Assembly (NCBI RefSeq): GCF_016097555.1
Contig: NC_054703.1
Span: 5,634,263-5,698,262 of the forward strand
From: Gigantopelta aegis
Taxonomy: Eukaryota > Mollusca > Gastropoda > Neomphalida > Peltospiridae
Direction of reading: 5' to 3'
Length of the DNA stretch: 64,000 bases
This document shows positions 45,773 through 59,000 of the stretch, one piece after another. Each line of letters opens with the position of its first letter. Positions within the stretch are counted from its first letter, which is position 1. The translations under genes and the position numbers were made by a program. The notes below the pieces were generated by a model that was given only the letters and a program-made list of their open reading frames with translations, ran no database searches and was not told where the DNA came from.

Positions 45773-45853
45773 GTAAGATTCTTAATCTGAATGATAAAGC
45801 TGTATTCCCTGATCAAATCATATCTCTGCACAATACAGAATTAGGGATAGTCC

Positions 45854-45964
45854 AGGGCCCGTTCCACGAAGCGATCTTAGCCCTAAGATCACCTTACGTG
45901 CATAGCTACCTTACGTACTTAAGGTGATCGTAGCACTAAGATCACTTCGTGGAACGAGGCCCTG
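45854..45964. mobile_element. Small palindromic (foldback) MITE
   Basis: The two halves are inverted repeats of about 47 bp. The left half contains GGGCCCGTTCCACGAAGCGA and the right half contains its complement, ending TTCGTGGAACGAGGCCCTG; a spacer of about 15 bp separates them. I recall similar palindromes as widespread in marine invertebrate genomes. It lies 81 bp after the intron 3 donor and would form a strong hairpin in the transcript. Confidence 0.8.
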
Positions 45965-46424
45965 ATTGTTTTCACTATCAGGTGCTTTCCTAGGAGGACT
46001 GGCTCTCTCCTAGGAGATTCGTAACATGTAACCGCATGTAGGAGGACTGCCACTCCCAAGACTAGCTTAGAAAATCTTAACTTTCACAGAATAGAGCTCA
46101 ATGGAATATGTACAGCTGTGGTGACATGCATTCGTGAATCAATGTTATAACAGTATATCATTTCTGAAATAGCACTAGATACAGATTCAAGGAATCAACA
46201 ACTATTTTACTAAATGCTTGTTCAACTTTGGATTGTGCAGATATATTTGTTTGACCATTGATACCAGTTTTGTCATTCAGATTATTGAAAGTATATAGCT
46301 GTCTAAGAACATTGATTCGGTGTTCCAGTCCGTGGGTTAGACTATACACTTCGATACATCCCATATGTTCTTAGTTCTTAATCCTTTATTTTTCCAATCC
46401 CTAGTCATGCAAGACTACAAGAAT

Positions 46425-46566
46425 CCATCATATGCAGTCATTTGGGACAGAAAAAGTTCACCTGATGCAGTGGAAATTTAGACCTGGGACAAGGCTTGCC
46501 GAGTCCCAAGGTCGACTTTTTCACCACAGAGGGTGTACTTCTTCTATCCAACATGACCGCATATGA
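46425..46566. repeat. Imperfect palindrome of about 140 bp
   Basis: TCATATGCAGTCATTTGGG at the left pairs with the complement of ACATGACCGCATATGATA at the right. The centre, CCTGGGACAAGGCTTGCCGAG, also folds on itself. The arms are diverged. It may be the outer part of the larger foldback element that follows. Confidence 0.65.
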
Positions 46567-46605
46567 TAGTCTTTTTCTCTCATTTAATTAATAAATAAAA
46601 CATTG

Positions 46606-47214
46606 TACACAAACAGACAAAGATGGCTGAACAAGTAACTTTTATTTGACCATTTTATCATAAATAAACTACACTATCATATTTGCAGTGTTAGCTTTTA
46701 TAATGAAAGTTTTAGTAACAAAATATGAATTTAAAACTGTGCATAATGACCTCATGTCATCATTCCACATTAATATGACGTCATATATTACTAACGACGT
46801 CATGTTAAACGCACGCGCATGATATCCCATGTAGGATAGAAATTTCTTACATAGCTTTCTTTCACAGGGTAGCTCTGTCCTATTCCTATATACCTGTGGA
46901 TGAGAGAAAGACCCTTTCCATGACGTTTGCCCATGCAGAATAAATCTGTTTTCCATGGCCTATGACACCACTGAATTTAATATTTCATAGAGTATTACTG
47001 CTTTGGCAATATATGACGTCATATCAATGCGAGTTGGTTAGCTTTAGATCAATATTTTGTTATCAAACCTTCATTATAAAAGCTATCTTGTTAATTGTAG
47101 TGTTAAATTATATTTAAAACATGAAACAGACGTGGCAAATATGATAGTTTAGTTTATTTATGGTAAAACGGTAAAACAAAGAAGTTATTTTGTCAGCCAT
47201 CTTTGTTTGTGGCT
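46606..47214. mobile_element. Foldback/MITE-like element with long inverted arms
   Basis: The left arm (about 46606-46726, containing AAAGATGGCTGAACAAG and ATAAACTACACTATCATATT) is the inverted, diverged copy of the right arm (about 47051-47214). The right arm contains AAATATGATAGTTTAGTTTA and CAGCCATCTTTGTTTGTG. Closer to the centre, TATGACGTCATAT occurs on both sides. It shows no coding capacity; the minus-strand frame at 46669-46956 is low-complexity read-through of the arms. Confidence 0.65.
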
Positions 47215-48003
47215 TCATGTGATCAGTTAGCCTGCGCCAACATTTTTTTCTTTCTTTTCTTCTTTTAAAAAAAATATTTATTGTCCCCAGAATATAAAAT
47301 GACAGTGTCAGGGTTGGGGTGCCCTGAGCTCACCGTCTCACAATATTTTTTTGTTTTATATTACATATCGTATACATAGTTTAGCTTTAGATCAATATTT
47401 TGTTATTAAACCTTCATTATAAAAGCTATCTTGTTAATTTGTAGTGTTAAATTATATTTAAAACATGAAACAGACGTGGCAAATATGATAGTTTAGTTAC
47501 TTTGTCAGCCATCTTTGTTTGTGGCTTCATGTGATCAGTCAGCCTGCGCCAACATTTCTTTCTTTCTTTTCTTCTTTTAAAAAAAATATTTATTGTCCCC
47601 AGAATATAAAATGACAGTGTCAGGGTTGGGGTGCCCTGAGCTCACCGTCTCACAATATTTTTTGTTTTATATTACATATCGTATACATAGTTTAGCTTTA
47701 GATCAATATTTTGTTATTAAACCTTCATTATAAAAGCTATCTTGTTAAGTTGTAGTGTTAAATTATATTTAAAACATGAAACAGACGTGGCAAATATGAT
47801 AGTTTAGTTACTTTGTTAGCCATCTTTGTTTGTGGCTTCATGTGATCAGTTAGCCTGCGCCAACATTTCTTTCTTTGTTTTCTTCTTTTAAAAAAAATAT
47901 TTATTGTCCCCAGAATATAAAATGACATTGTCAGGGTTGGGGTGCCCTGAGCTCACCGTCTCACAATATTTTTTGTTTTATATTACATATCGTATACATA
48001 GTT
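47041..48003 (+). repeat. Triplicated 311-342-bp block
   Basis: Three head-to-tail copies start at 47041, 47383 and 47694, each beginning GCTTTAGATCAATATTTTGT. The first is 342 bp and the second and third about 311 bp; the difference is a deletion of about 30 bp (ATTTATGGTAAAACGGTAAA region) shared by the last two. Each copy contains the right arm of the foldback element plus AATATTTATTGTCCCCAG and GGGGTGCCCTGAGCTCACCG. Copies are almost identical outside the deletion, so the triplication is recent. Confidence 0.93.
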
Positions 48004-48454
48004 TTATATACATACAAATAACATTTCTTATTAAACTGTTTGTATGTACCTTTTTGAGGCACAGTGGAAGCAAGTAGACATTGGGGGGATGACTCAGATC
48101 GCACAAAGCACAGTTCGTGGTGCATTCGGGGGTATACTCCTCCATAAATTTTTTAAAATTAGATGTCCTGAAATGCAATTTCCTGCATTCTACAAGTAAA
48201 ATTCATCTCTGCTTTAAGATTTAACACCAATAATATTTTTGATTCAGAATTATTGACGGGGTAGAGCCCCCTTCAGGTCCCCCTCCTTTGCTCTGTCGTG
48301 CCTGTTTTTAGCACTACAACATAGTCAATTGTTAGGATGTATGATAATGTAGAAGACTTTGATCAACGTTCCATAAATCAACTAGCCAAAGATCTTAGCT
48401 AGTGAATTTTCAGTCTGGACTTGTGCAAATTATCAACTGCATTACTATAATACA

Positions 48455-48775
48455 TAAGGGTGGGGTGTAGCCCAGTGGTATAACACTCGCTTGATGCACC
48501 GTCAGTCTAGGATCGATCCTCGTCGGTGGATCTATTGGGTTATTTCTCGGTCTAGCCAGAGCACAATGGCTAGTATATCAAAGGCCGTGGTATGTGCTAT
48601 TTTGTCTGTGGGATGGTGCATATGAAAGATACCTTGCTACTAATGGAAAAAAGGTAGCGGGCTTCATTTTTATGACTGTGTCAAAATGGCCATATGTTTG
48701 ACATCCAATAGCCAATGATTAATAAATCAATGTGATCTAGTTGTGTCGTTAAACAAAACAAACTTTTACTATAAT
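48455..48775 (+). mobile_element. tRNA-derived SINE, near full length
   Basis: The head GGTGTAGCCCAGTGGTATAA (A box) and GGATCGATCCTCG (B box) are clear. The body carries GTATATCAAAGGCCGTGGTA and TGTCTGTGGGATGGTGCATA, and the end is GTTAAACAAAACAAACTT. It is the best preserved copy in the window. Its sequence is the main reason for suggesting a mollusc. Confidence 0.88.
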
Positions 48776-48987
48776 ACATAGGCCACTAGCTAAAGCTTCT
48801 TTGAGGGTTAGGGACTGTCAAATATTTGTTGAACACTCCTTCATCTAGTTACATCCGAACACATTTTGTCCTATGCAAAACTGGTAAGATTTGAAATGTT
48901 TGGGTTGTGGGTTGCTGGTAGCATTTTGAAAATGGTTTGAACTCAGAAATAAATTTTACACGCCAAGATTAGTATATCAAAAAAACA

Positions 48988-49001
48988 ACAACACACATAT
49001 G

Positions 49002-49032
<31 letters not shown>

Positions 49033-49140
49033 ACAAAAAACACAGACACAGACACACACATACATATACACACAAACACACACACACACACACACACAGA
49101 CGCACACACACACATAAACACACACATACATACGCGCGTG

Positions 49141-49171
<31 letters not shown>

Positions 49172-49472
49172 ACAGACATACACACAGACACAAACACACA
49201 CACACACACACACATACACACACACACAGAGACAAACACACATACGCACACACACAAACACACACACAGAGACACACACACACACACACAGACACAAACA
49301 CACACAGACACACACACTCACACAGAGACACAAACACACATACACACACACACACAGACACACACACACACACACACACAGACACAAACACACACACACA
49401 CAGACAGACAGACAGACACACGCACACACACAGACAAACACACACATACACACACGGATACATACACACACA

Positions 49473-49522
<50 letters not shown>
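48988..49522 (+). repeat. (AC)n-rich compound microsatellite
   Basis: About 535 bp of AC dinucleotides are broken up by ACAG, ACAT and ACAA interruptions and a short GCGCGTGC patch near 49134. The core at 49473-49521 is pure AC. Long apparent frames on both strands here (His-Thr or Cys-Val runs) are microsatellite artefacts. Confidence 0.97.
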
Positions 49523-49524
<2 letters not shown>

Positions 49525-50009
49525 AACAAAGGTTTGGACAGAAATACCATACAGTATTACAACAGGACCAGGTACCTTCAATGTTGTTTTATCCATAATT
49601 CAACTTTGGGTAATATACAGGGTTTGTAATATGATTTGACTATATATGATTTAATTTCTGTCATTCAAAGACGTGCATATCAACACTTTTGATGTTCAAT
49701 ATTCATATTTTAGATAAAAATATAATATAACCTCTGTTTCACTTGGATAATATTGTTAAATACCAACCTCTACAAAAATGGGATGTAACAGGGTATAAGT
49801 ATCAGCTGCCCACCCACATCATACAAAATATGGGAAAAGGTGCATCATTTTAGATTTTAAAATGTTATATTCATCTATTTGGAGGGAGAGAACACACACA
49901 ACTTACACAAAACAGGTACACACACGTTACTTTAAACTGGGGGTTATTATGTATAAAATCTTCATATATATGTATGCTTCTTCTTATTACTGTGTCTTAC
50001 TCCTTTCAG

Positions 50010-53000
50010 ACGAGGATGTCAGGACTGTAGACACAGATGTTTGTACTAGAGAGGAGCCCGATGTCGACAACAGAGGGGACGAGCGTGTGGTGAGGAGAAC
50101 GAGGAGATCTCAATCCCTTGATGACACGAGACCAGAGGCGGAGCTACAGGATCATCTGCAGCGAAGGATTCAGCTAGAGTCGGAAATCTACGACCTCCTG
50201 TCGGAGATCGAGACCATCATGACGACCAAACCTACTCAGAGAGAGAGCATGATTTCCACCAGCTCTGAGGAGAACTCAGAAGCCATTGCACTGGAGATGC
50301 GGAGACAGATAGCAGCAGAGAAGGCACGAATAGGAATTGTTTTGTCCTCAAGTTCTGAAGACTTTTCTGGAGCAGCAGCTGTTGAGAAGGAAGAAAAATC
50401 ATTCCTGTTGACAGAATCTGAGTATGATTCGCAAATTACTACTCCAGGTGAAAAAGTGGATATTTTTGAAGATTCAGAAGATGCCAGTGAAATAGGTTTG
50501 GAAGAATTAGACCAAAGAGGAAGCAACGGTGATGACAATTTTGAATTAATAATTCAGAGTGAAGAAAACAGAAGTGTGTACCTACCTAGAGATCAGTTAG
50601 TGAGTTCAAGTATTGAAGACGCCATGGTAATTACTGAAGACACAATGATGACAGATGCTGAAGGATCCTCCATAATAAGTGTCGAGGCTGATAGAGTCGA
50701 AGAAAGTCCTTGTATGGAATCACTAGATAGTGAAATTCGTGATAAGAAGGCTTTCATTGAAACTATAGTTAAAGACATTGATGAGAAAACAGAACCAGCT
50801 TTTCAAGAGGCATCAGTTAGTGATGTTGATGATCTAGTTGAGATGGATGTCATGGAAACAGATGTACTACATGAAGAACCTGCTGAAGATGAAGACCTAA
50901 GAGACAGAAAGGAGTATGTCCAAACAATCGTCAGTGATATGGACAGAGACATGCAACAGTCTGAAGAAATAATTTATGAGACGATTTCTTTTGAATATTT
51001 GTCTCGTGAGTCATCAGAAGACACCTACAGAAAGTCACATCTTACAGAGGATGATGCGCCTTCCAAGGAGCTGATATGTGACCTGGTGGAGATATCGTCA
51101 CCTGAATACCCATCCAGTGATCCATTTGCCCATGATGCTATGTCAAAAGAATTGATATCAGATCTAGTGGAGATGGTGTCAGTGCAGTATCCAGGAGAAC
51201 GGATACGACAGGCAGATATTACTAGAGAAACAAGTATCACTGCAGAAACAATACATGACACAAATTGTAAAACAACAGACGAATCGGAGCCTGCAAGAGT
51301 TGACAAATCAGCAATGGAGAATGAATCAGAAAAAACTGACACAACACAAAAGGAGTTTGAACCAGAAATAACTGACATCACAGAAAAAGAGTTTGAAGTG
51401 GAACGATCTCACGTCACAGAAAAGGAGTTTGAACCAGAAATAGCTGACGTAACACAAAAGGAGCTTGAACAAGAAATAACTGACATCATAGAAAAGGAAA
51501 CTGAACCAGAAATAACTGACACGTCAAAAAAGGAGCTTGGACCAGAAATAACTGGTGTAACAGAAAAAGATATTGAACCTGAAATGTCTGACATAACAGA
51601 AAAGGAGCTTGAACAAGAAGTAACTGACATCATAGAAACGAAGCTTGAACTAGAGATAACTGACACATCAGAAAAGGAGCTTGAACCAGAAATAACTGAT
51701 GTAACAGGAAAGGAGCTTGAATCTGAAATGTCTGATATAACAGAAAAGGAGATTGAAGCAGAGGTAACTTTCATTTCGAAAAAGGAGCATGAATCTGAAA
51801 TAACTGATATCACAGAGAAGCAACTTGAACCAGAAATAATTGGCACAACAGAAACACAGCTTGAAACAGAAATAATGGACACTCCAGAAAATGAATGTGA
51901 ATCAGAAATAACTGATATCAAAGAGAAGGAGATTGAAGGAGAAATGACTGACGTCTTGAAAAGTGAACTTCAACCAGAAATAACTGACATGTCGGAAAAT
52001 GAGCTTGAACCAGAAATAACTGACACCTCAGAAAAGGAGCTTGAAGCTGAAATAACTGAAGTTGCAAAAAAGGAGATAGATATAGAAATAACTGAAACCT
52101 CAGAAAGGGAACTCACACCAGAAATAACTGAAACCTCTGAAAAAGAGTTTGAACTGGAAATAACTGACAGCACAGAGAAGGATATTGAGTCTTATGATGA
52201 ACGTGTTGACAAAACTTCAACATATGATGTTACTGAAGCACTGCAAGACAGTGAAACAGTGGTGACTATTCATGAAGTTCAAACAAGAAAATATGACTAT
52301 GAAGTTAGTGAATTAACAAAAGATGACTATAAAGCTACTCGAACAACAAAAGATGGTTATGAAGTTGAGAAAACAAAACTAGATGACTATGAAGCTAGTA
52401 AAACAATAAAAGATGGTTATGAAGTTGAGGAAACAACAAAAGATGATTACGAAGTTGACCAAACAACAAAAGATGCCTATGAAGTTGAACAAACAATAAA
52501 AGATGACCATGAAGTTGATGAAACAACACAATATGACTATGAAGTTGATGAAACAACAAAAGATGACCATGAAGCTGATGAAACAACACAAGATGACTAT
52601 GAAGCTGGTGAAAGAACAAAAGATGAATACAAAGTTGCTGAAACAACAAAAGATGAATACAAAGTTGCTGAAACAATAAAATATGGTTATGAAGTTGCTG
52701 AAATACAAAAAGATGACTTTGAAGTTGACCAAACAATAAAAGATGACTATGAAGTTGACCAAACAACAAAAGATGACTATGAAGTTGATCAAACAATAAA
52801 AGATGACTATGAAGCTGGTGATACAACAAATGATGATTATGAACTTTATGAAACAACAAAAGATGACTATGAAGTTCAGGAAACAACAACAGATGAATAT
52901 GAAACTGTTGAAGCAACAAAAGATTATTTTGAAATTGATGAAACAACAAAAGATGACTATGAAGTTGATGAAACAACAAAAGATGACTATGTAGTTGATG

Positions 53001-56000
53001 AAACAACAAAAGATGACTATGAAGCTGGTGAAACAACACAATATGTCTATGAAGCTAGCGAAACAACTAAAGATGGTTATGAAGTTGAGGAAACAACACA
53101 AGATGGCTATGAAGCTAGTGAAACAACTAAAGATGGCTATGAAGTTGAGGAAACAACAAAAGATGCCTATGAAGTTCAGCAAACAACACAAGATGACTAT
53201 GAAGCTGGTGATACAACAAAAGATGGTTATGAAGTTGATGAAACAACAAAAGATGACTTTGAAGTTGATCAAGCAACAAAAGATGACTATGAAGCTGGTG
53301 AAATAACAAAAGATGGTTATGAAGTTGATGAAATGACGAAAGACGACTATGAAGTTGAGAAAACAATGCAAGATGACTCTGAAGTTGGTGAAACAACAAG
53401 CGATGGTTATGAAGTTGAAACAACAAAAGATAATTATGAAACTGACCAGAGAACACAAGATGGCTATGAAGTACAGGAAACAACAAGAGATGACTATAAA
53501 GGTCAGGAAACAAAAGATGACTATGAAGTTACTGAAACAACAAAAGATGAATATGAAATCGAGGAAACACCAAAAGATGACTATGAAGTTAGTGAAACAA
53601 CAAAAGATGAATATGAAATCGAGGAAACAACAAAAGATGACTATGAAGTTCAGGAAACAATAGATGACTTTGAAGTTAGTGAAACAACAAAAGATGAATA
53701 TGAAATCGAGGAAACAACAAAAGATGACTATGAAGTTCAGGAAACAATAGATGACTTTGAAGTTAGTGAAACAACAAAAGATGAATATGAAATCGAGGAA
53801 ACAACAAAAGATGACTATGAAGTTCAGGAAACAATAGATGACTTTGAAGTTAGTGAAACAACAAAAGATGAATATGAAATCGAGGAAACAACAAAAGATG
53901 ACTATGAAGTTAGTGAAACAACAAAAGATGAATATGAAATCGAGGAAACACCAAAAGATGACTATGAAGTTGATCAAGCAACAAAAGATGACTATGAAGC
54001 TGGTGAAACAACAAAAGATGACTATGAAGCTGGTGAAACAACAAAAGATGGTTATGAAGTTGATCAAATGACGAAAGACGATGATGAAGTTCAGGAAACA
54101 ATGCAAGATGACTCTGAAGTTGGTGAAACAACAAACGATGGTTATGAAGTTGAGGAAATAACAAAGGATGATTATGAGCCTGACCAGAGAACACAAGATG
54201 GCTATAAAGTTCAGGAAACAAAAGATGACTATGAAGTTAGTGAAACAACAAAAGATGAATATGAAATCGAGGAAACAACAAAAGATGACTATGAAGTTCA
54301 GGAAACAATAGATGACTTTGAAGTTAGTGAAACAACAAAAGATGAATATGAAATCGAGGAAACAACAAAAGATGACTATGAAGTTCAGGAAACAATAGAT
54401 GACTTTGAAGTTAGTGAAACAACAAAAGATGAATATGAAATCGAGGAAACAAAAGATGACTATGAAGTTCAGGAAACAAAAGATGACTTTGAAGTTAGTG
54501 AAACAACAAAAGATGAATATGAAATCGAGGAAACAACAAAAGATGACTATGAAGTTAGTGAAACAACAAAAGATGAATATGAAATCGAGGAAACACCAAA
54601 AGATGACTATGAAGTTAGTGAAGCAACAAAAGATGAATATGAAATCGAGGAAACAACAAAAGATGACTATGAAGTTCAGGAAACAAAAAAAGATTACTAT
54701 AAAGTTCAGGAAACAACAAAAGATGAATATCAAGTTAGTGAAGCAACAAAAGATGGTTATGAATTTGAAGCAACAACAAAAGATGACTATGAAGTTGATG
54801 AAACAACAAAAGATGACTATGAAGCTGGTGAAACAACAAAATATGACTATGAAGCTGGTGAAACAACAAAAGATGACTATGAAGCTAGTGAAACAGCAAA
54901 AGATGAATATGAAGTTGAGGAAACAACAAAAGATGACTATGAACCTGAAGAGACACTGACAAATACTTCTGAGCAATACGACGAAGCAGGAAGTTTGGTG
55001 GATGACAAAATTACTGAAACAACAGCAAAGGTTTATTTTCAAGCTGCAGTAACAGATGTTCACGAGGACGAAGAGGAACACATTGAGTACATTAGTTCAG
55101 ATCATCTGTTCACACAGAGTGACATTTTCACTGAGATGAGGCCAAAATTTGTCCCAGAATTAAAAGACCCCGAAGCTTTATTCTTCCAACTTGAGACTCT
55201 TTATTTCATAGACGACAAAGGTTTGAAGACAGAACCAACAACAGACTCAGTATCTTCTGATAGCAACCTTGACATAACTGAAGGTATTCCAAACATGTCC
55301 ACTTCAGAACAACTTGACAGTGTTGTAATTACTTGTGACAAAGATACCAAAGATGTAACTGATGAAGAAGATGAGAGCACAGGGAAGTTCGAGGAATTGT
55401 TTTCTCTTGATGAAGACAATCAAGGCACCATAGAAACAAGACCATTTATTAGTGAAGAAGAAAGTCGTATGGAGACCAGAGAGATCCAAGCATCTCCAAG
55501 TGAAGTTGTGGATAGCATAGAAACTGAAATATGTACACCTACCACAATAGAACATTCACTTACTGCAGATGTTGTGAAGGCAGACCTCTTTTCACCAGAG
55601 AAAGAAGAAAGTTCCTATACCGTTGATGAGGACAGTGATGATAGAGTGGAGCATGATACAGTCTTGGAGGATGAAGTGGGTGAATACATCACAGTTGAAC
55701 GTGTGGACAAGACGGAACATGTATCAGACGCTCCTGTGTATCATGCAGTAGAACAGTGTTTGGAAATAACTACAGAAGACAGTGCTGACATTCAATATGA
55801 CCAGTCGCAACTGACATGTGTAGATGTTAGTGGTGAAGGACAAATCGGTGATGATAAAACTAACCTCTTGAAAAGACATGTCTCAGAAATGTCTGTTGAA
55901 CTTAATAATGAGGGTCGGCCAACAGTCTTTGAGAGTGAGGTATGTCTTGACCTCAACATAGACAAAGAATCATCTCATGATCATTCTGCTGAATTATCTT

Positions 56001-59000
56001 ATGCATTGGATCACCAAGGGCAACCACAACAGTTCACACGTCAAATATCTGAACTTTCTATAGAGATTGGAGGTTCTAAAACACAGACAGATATTGGAGA
56101 TGCATCAGAAAAGGCAGATGAAGACAATGGTGTAGATGCACCTGGTAGAAAGAGTTTCACAAGCTCGTCCAGCTACATGATAGAAGCCTATCTCAGTGAT
56201 GTGACGAGTTCACCTACTTCCCCATACGTAATGTCGTCAGCAGAACACAAGTTCTATCCTAACGTTGCTCTTGTAGAGCTTCCCTCCGAGGATGAACGAA
56301 GTCTCAGCTATACACACTCTGACCTGGACGACAGTGTCTTTGGGATGGACACAGAGTCGGAGTGCTCTAAGAGCAGACTGGATGTCAGTCAGCTGACAGA
56401 AGGCGAGCAGTCGGATTCTGATGTAAGGTTTGACTACACTCCTGAAATGTACAGTCACACTGACAGGTCCACGAGCACAGCCACCGTAATGCCAGTGGTC
56501 TTCAAGAGCGAGTACTCCACCGAGATCAACCAATACTTTAAGAATAAACAGACTGGGGATGATCAGGAGTGTTCAGCAGTTACTGAAGAATCCACGGTAA
56601 CAACTCATCCTTGTGAACACACTGATGAGACATCGGAACAGACGACTGTAGAAACAACTCCAGTCATTCTTGTTGATGAATTTGTGGATGTTTATCAAGC
56701 ATCACCAACATACAGTCAGGCTGGAGAACAAGACACTGCAGTTGAAGTCACAGGAGAAGAATTGACTGGTAGTGAAACTAACGTACTGCAAAGAGATGAA
56801 GAATATATGACGCAGATGACAATGGATACAATTCAAGAACATGAAAAGCATCATGAAATAGTTGATTTACGGGAATCTCTTGATCATGAAGGTGAATCAT
56901 ATAAAGACACATCTTTCCAAATTTCAGATGAAGATGTGGCACAGCTATCTGATGAAGTGTCAAATGTTTCAGCTGATGGACAGTCTATAGCTGATGAACT
57001 TGATGTTTCTGACTCTGAAGGTGCCTCTGCGATGGAGAGTATATCTAGCTATGTTCCTGAGAGTACTGACTGGCAAAAGATTACCTCACACTTTCTGGTA
57101 ACTGTAACAGAAATACAGCGTGCTCATCAAATACAGCTGTCTGTGTCAAACTCTGATGCATCTAATGGAGACATCCTGGATGAAGATGTAGACTTCCTGG
57201 AAGAAGTAGGTGACAGTGGTGAAATTGCCTCAAAAGAAGCTGATGAGCAACTTGAATTAATAGAAGTGGAAGAACATGAAACAGTAGAACACGAAGTGAA
57301 AGAAACAAAAGAGCATGAAGTGAAAGAACAGGAAGTGAAAGAAGTTGAAGAATATGAAGTGAAAGAAGTTGAAGAACATGAAGTGAAGGAAGAAGAAGAA
57401 TATGAAGTGAAGGAAGAAGAAGAATATGAAGTGAAGGAAGTTGAAGAACATGAAGTGAAGGAAGTTGAAGAGCATGAAGTGAAGGAAGCTGAAGAACATG
57501 AAGTGAAGGAAGCTGAAGAGCATGAAGTGAAGGAAGTTGAAGAACATGAAGTGAAGGAAGTTGACGAACATGAAGTGAAGGAAGTTGAAGAACATGAAGT
57601 GAAGGAAGAAGAAGAACACGAAGTGAAGGAAGCTGAAGAACATGACGTGAAGGAAGTTGAAGAGCATGAAGTGAAGGAAGTTGACGAACATGAAGTGAAG
57701 GAAGTTGAAGAGCATGAAGTGAAGGAAGAAGAAGAATATGAAGTGAAGGAAGTTGAAGAACATGAAGTGAAGGAAGAAGAAGAACACGAAGTGAAGGAAG
57801 CTGAAGAACATGACGTGAAGGAAGTTGAAGAGCATGAAGTGAAGGAAGTTGACGAACATGAAGTGAAGGAAGTAGAAGAACATGAAGTGAAGGAAATTGA
57901 AGAATATGAAGAGAAGGAAGTTGACGAATATGAAGAGAAGGAAATTCAACAATATGAAGAGAAGGAAGTTAAACAATATGAAGTGAAAGAAATTGAAGAA
58001 CATGAAGAAAGGGAAGATGAAAAATACGAAGAGAAGAAAGTTGAAGAACATGAAGTCAAAGAAGAGATAGATTGGGAAATGAAAGAAGAATCCGAAAAAT
58101 GGGAGGTTGAAGAACAAGAAGTAGTGAAGAAACCAAATGTCCAAGAAAAAGAAGATGAACTGCACACAGATGAACCACAAGGTGATGGACAAAAAGATCC
58201 TTCTGAAATCATCAACCAGATAGAAGACCTCATTCATCAGATACCTTTCAGCGACAGTCTACCTTCATCCAATATCATCACTGCAACCAGTGACCACAAG
58301 GCAGAGACCAGTGATCTCATTAATGATTTACAAGATATACTGGTAGACAGACATGAAAAGCTCGAATCCACAGAGACATATTCTATAACTCCACAGACTG
58401 AACCATCTGCAGAAGAAGATACGCTGACTGAGGACATTAGCCAGCAGACGTGTGTTGTGGCTTCGTTAGAGACACTTGCACAGTCCTGTCTGTCAGAAAC
58501 AACAGGGTATTCCTACCTGTCAGCTACACCTCTTGATGCTGCTGATTGTATGGAAGCAGAGGATGGCCCTTCAGATGGCCAGGTTGTTGACGATACATTG
58601 AAAAAAACTCGAATAGTGGCAACTGTTTTAGAAGCTTTGACAGAAACTTCTGAAGAGCCAGCTAGTAAGGAACGTTTGTCCGAAACTCCAGTGGATTCTG
58701 AGGAATGGCTTCTAGCTGTATTCAATCCAGAAACAGAACAGATGGATTACTCCTACGGGTCAGTGGATGAATCAGCGATTGTAGCAGAGCAGTACAGGGA
58801 AGAACTGGAAAGTCTTCGGCATTCACTGTCAATTGTCTTTGGTGACTCTACAGAAGCACAGGTGGTTACAAGGGATGAAGAACGCGGAGAACAAGCTTCT
58901 GTTGAGCAGGGTTACCAGAGAGACGACACACTCTCTCAGACTCGTGATGGTGACAGATTGCTTTCTGGTGAAGGTGATGAACTGGAAAAACAACATGTTG

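Larger units (their letters stand above)
45773..50009 (+). other. Intron 3 (phase 1)
   Basis: Donor CATG|GTAAGA and acceptor TTACTCCTTTCAG ending at 50009. The split codon G|AC gives Asp and the frame continues. The intron carries palindromic elements, a triplicated block, a SINE and an AC microsatellite, all listed separately. Stretches 45970-46420, 48005-48450 and 49525-49990 show nothing recognisable beyond AT-richness. Confidence 0.88.

Noticed and set aside
46669-46956. 95-residue minus-strand frame in intron 3
   Set aside because: It falls inside the palindromic foldback element, with no codon bias or homologous pattern supporting a gene.
48943-49629. Cys-Val and His-Thr frames
   Set aside because: Pure translation of the AC microsatellite inside intron 3.
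52379-58237. Minus-strand Phe/Ile/Cys-rich frames (900 and 326 residues) resembling membrane proteins
   Set aside because: They are the complement of GAA- and AAA-rich repeats; the hydrophobicity is a by-product. The plus-strand frame is continuous through the whole region.
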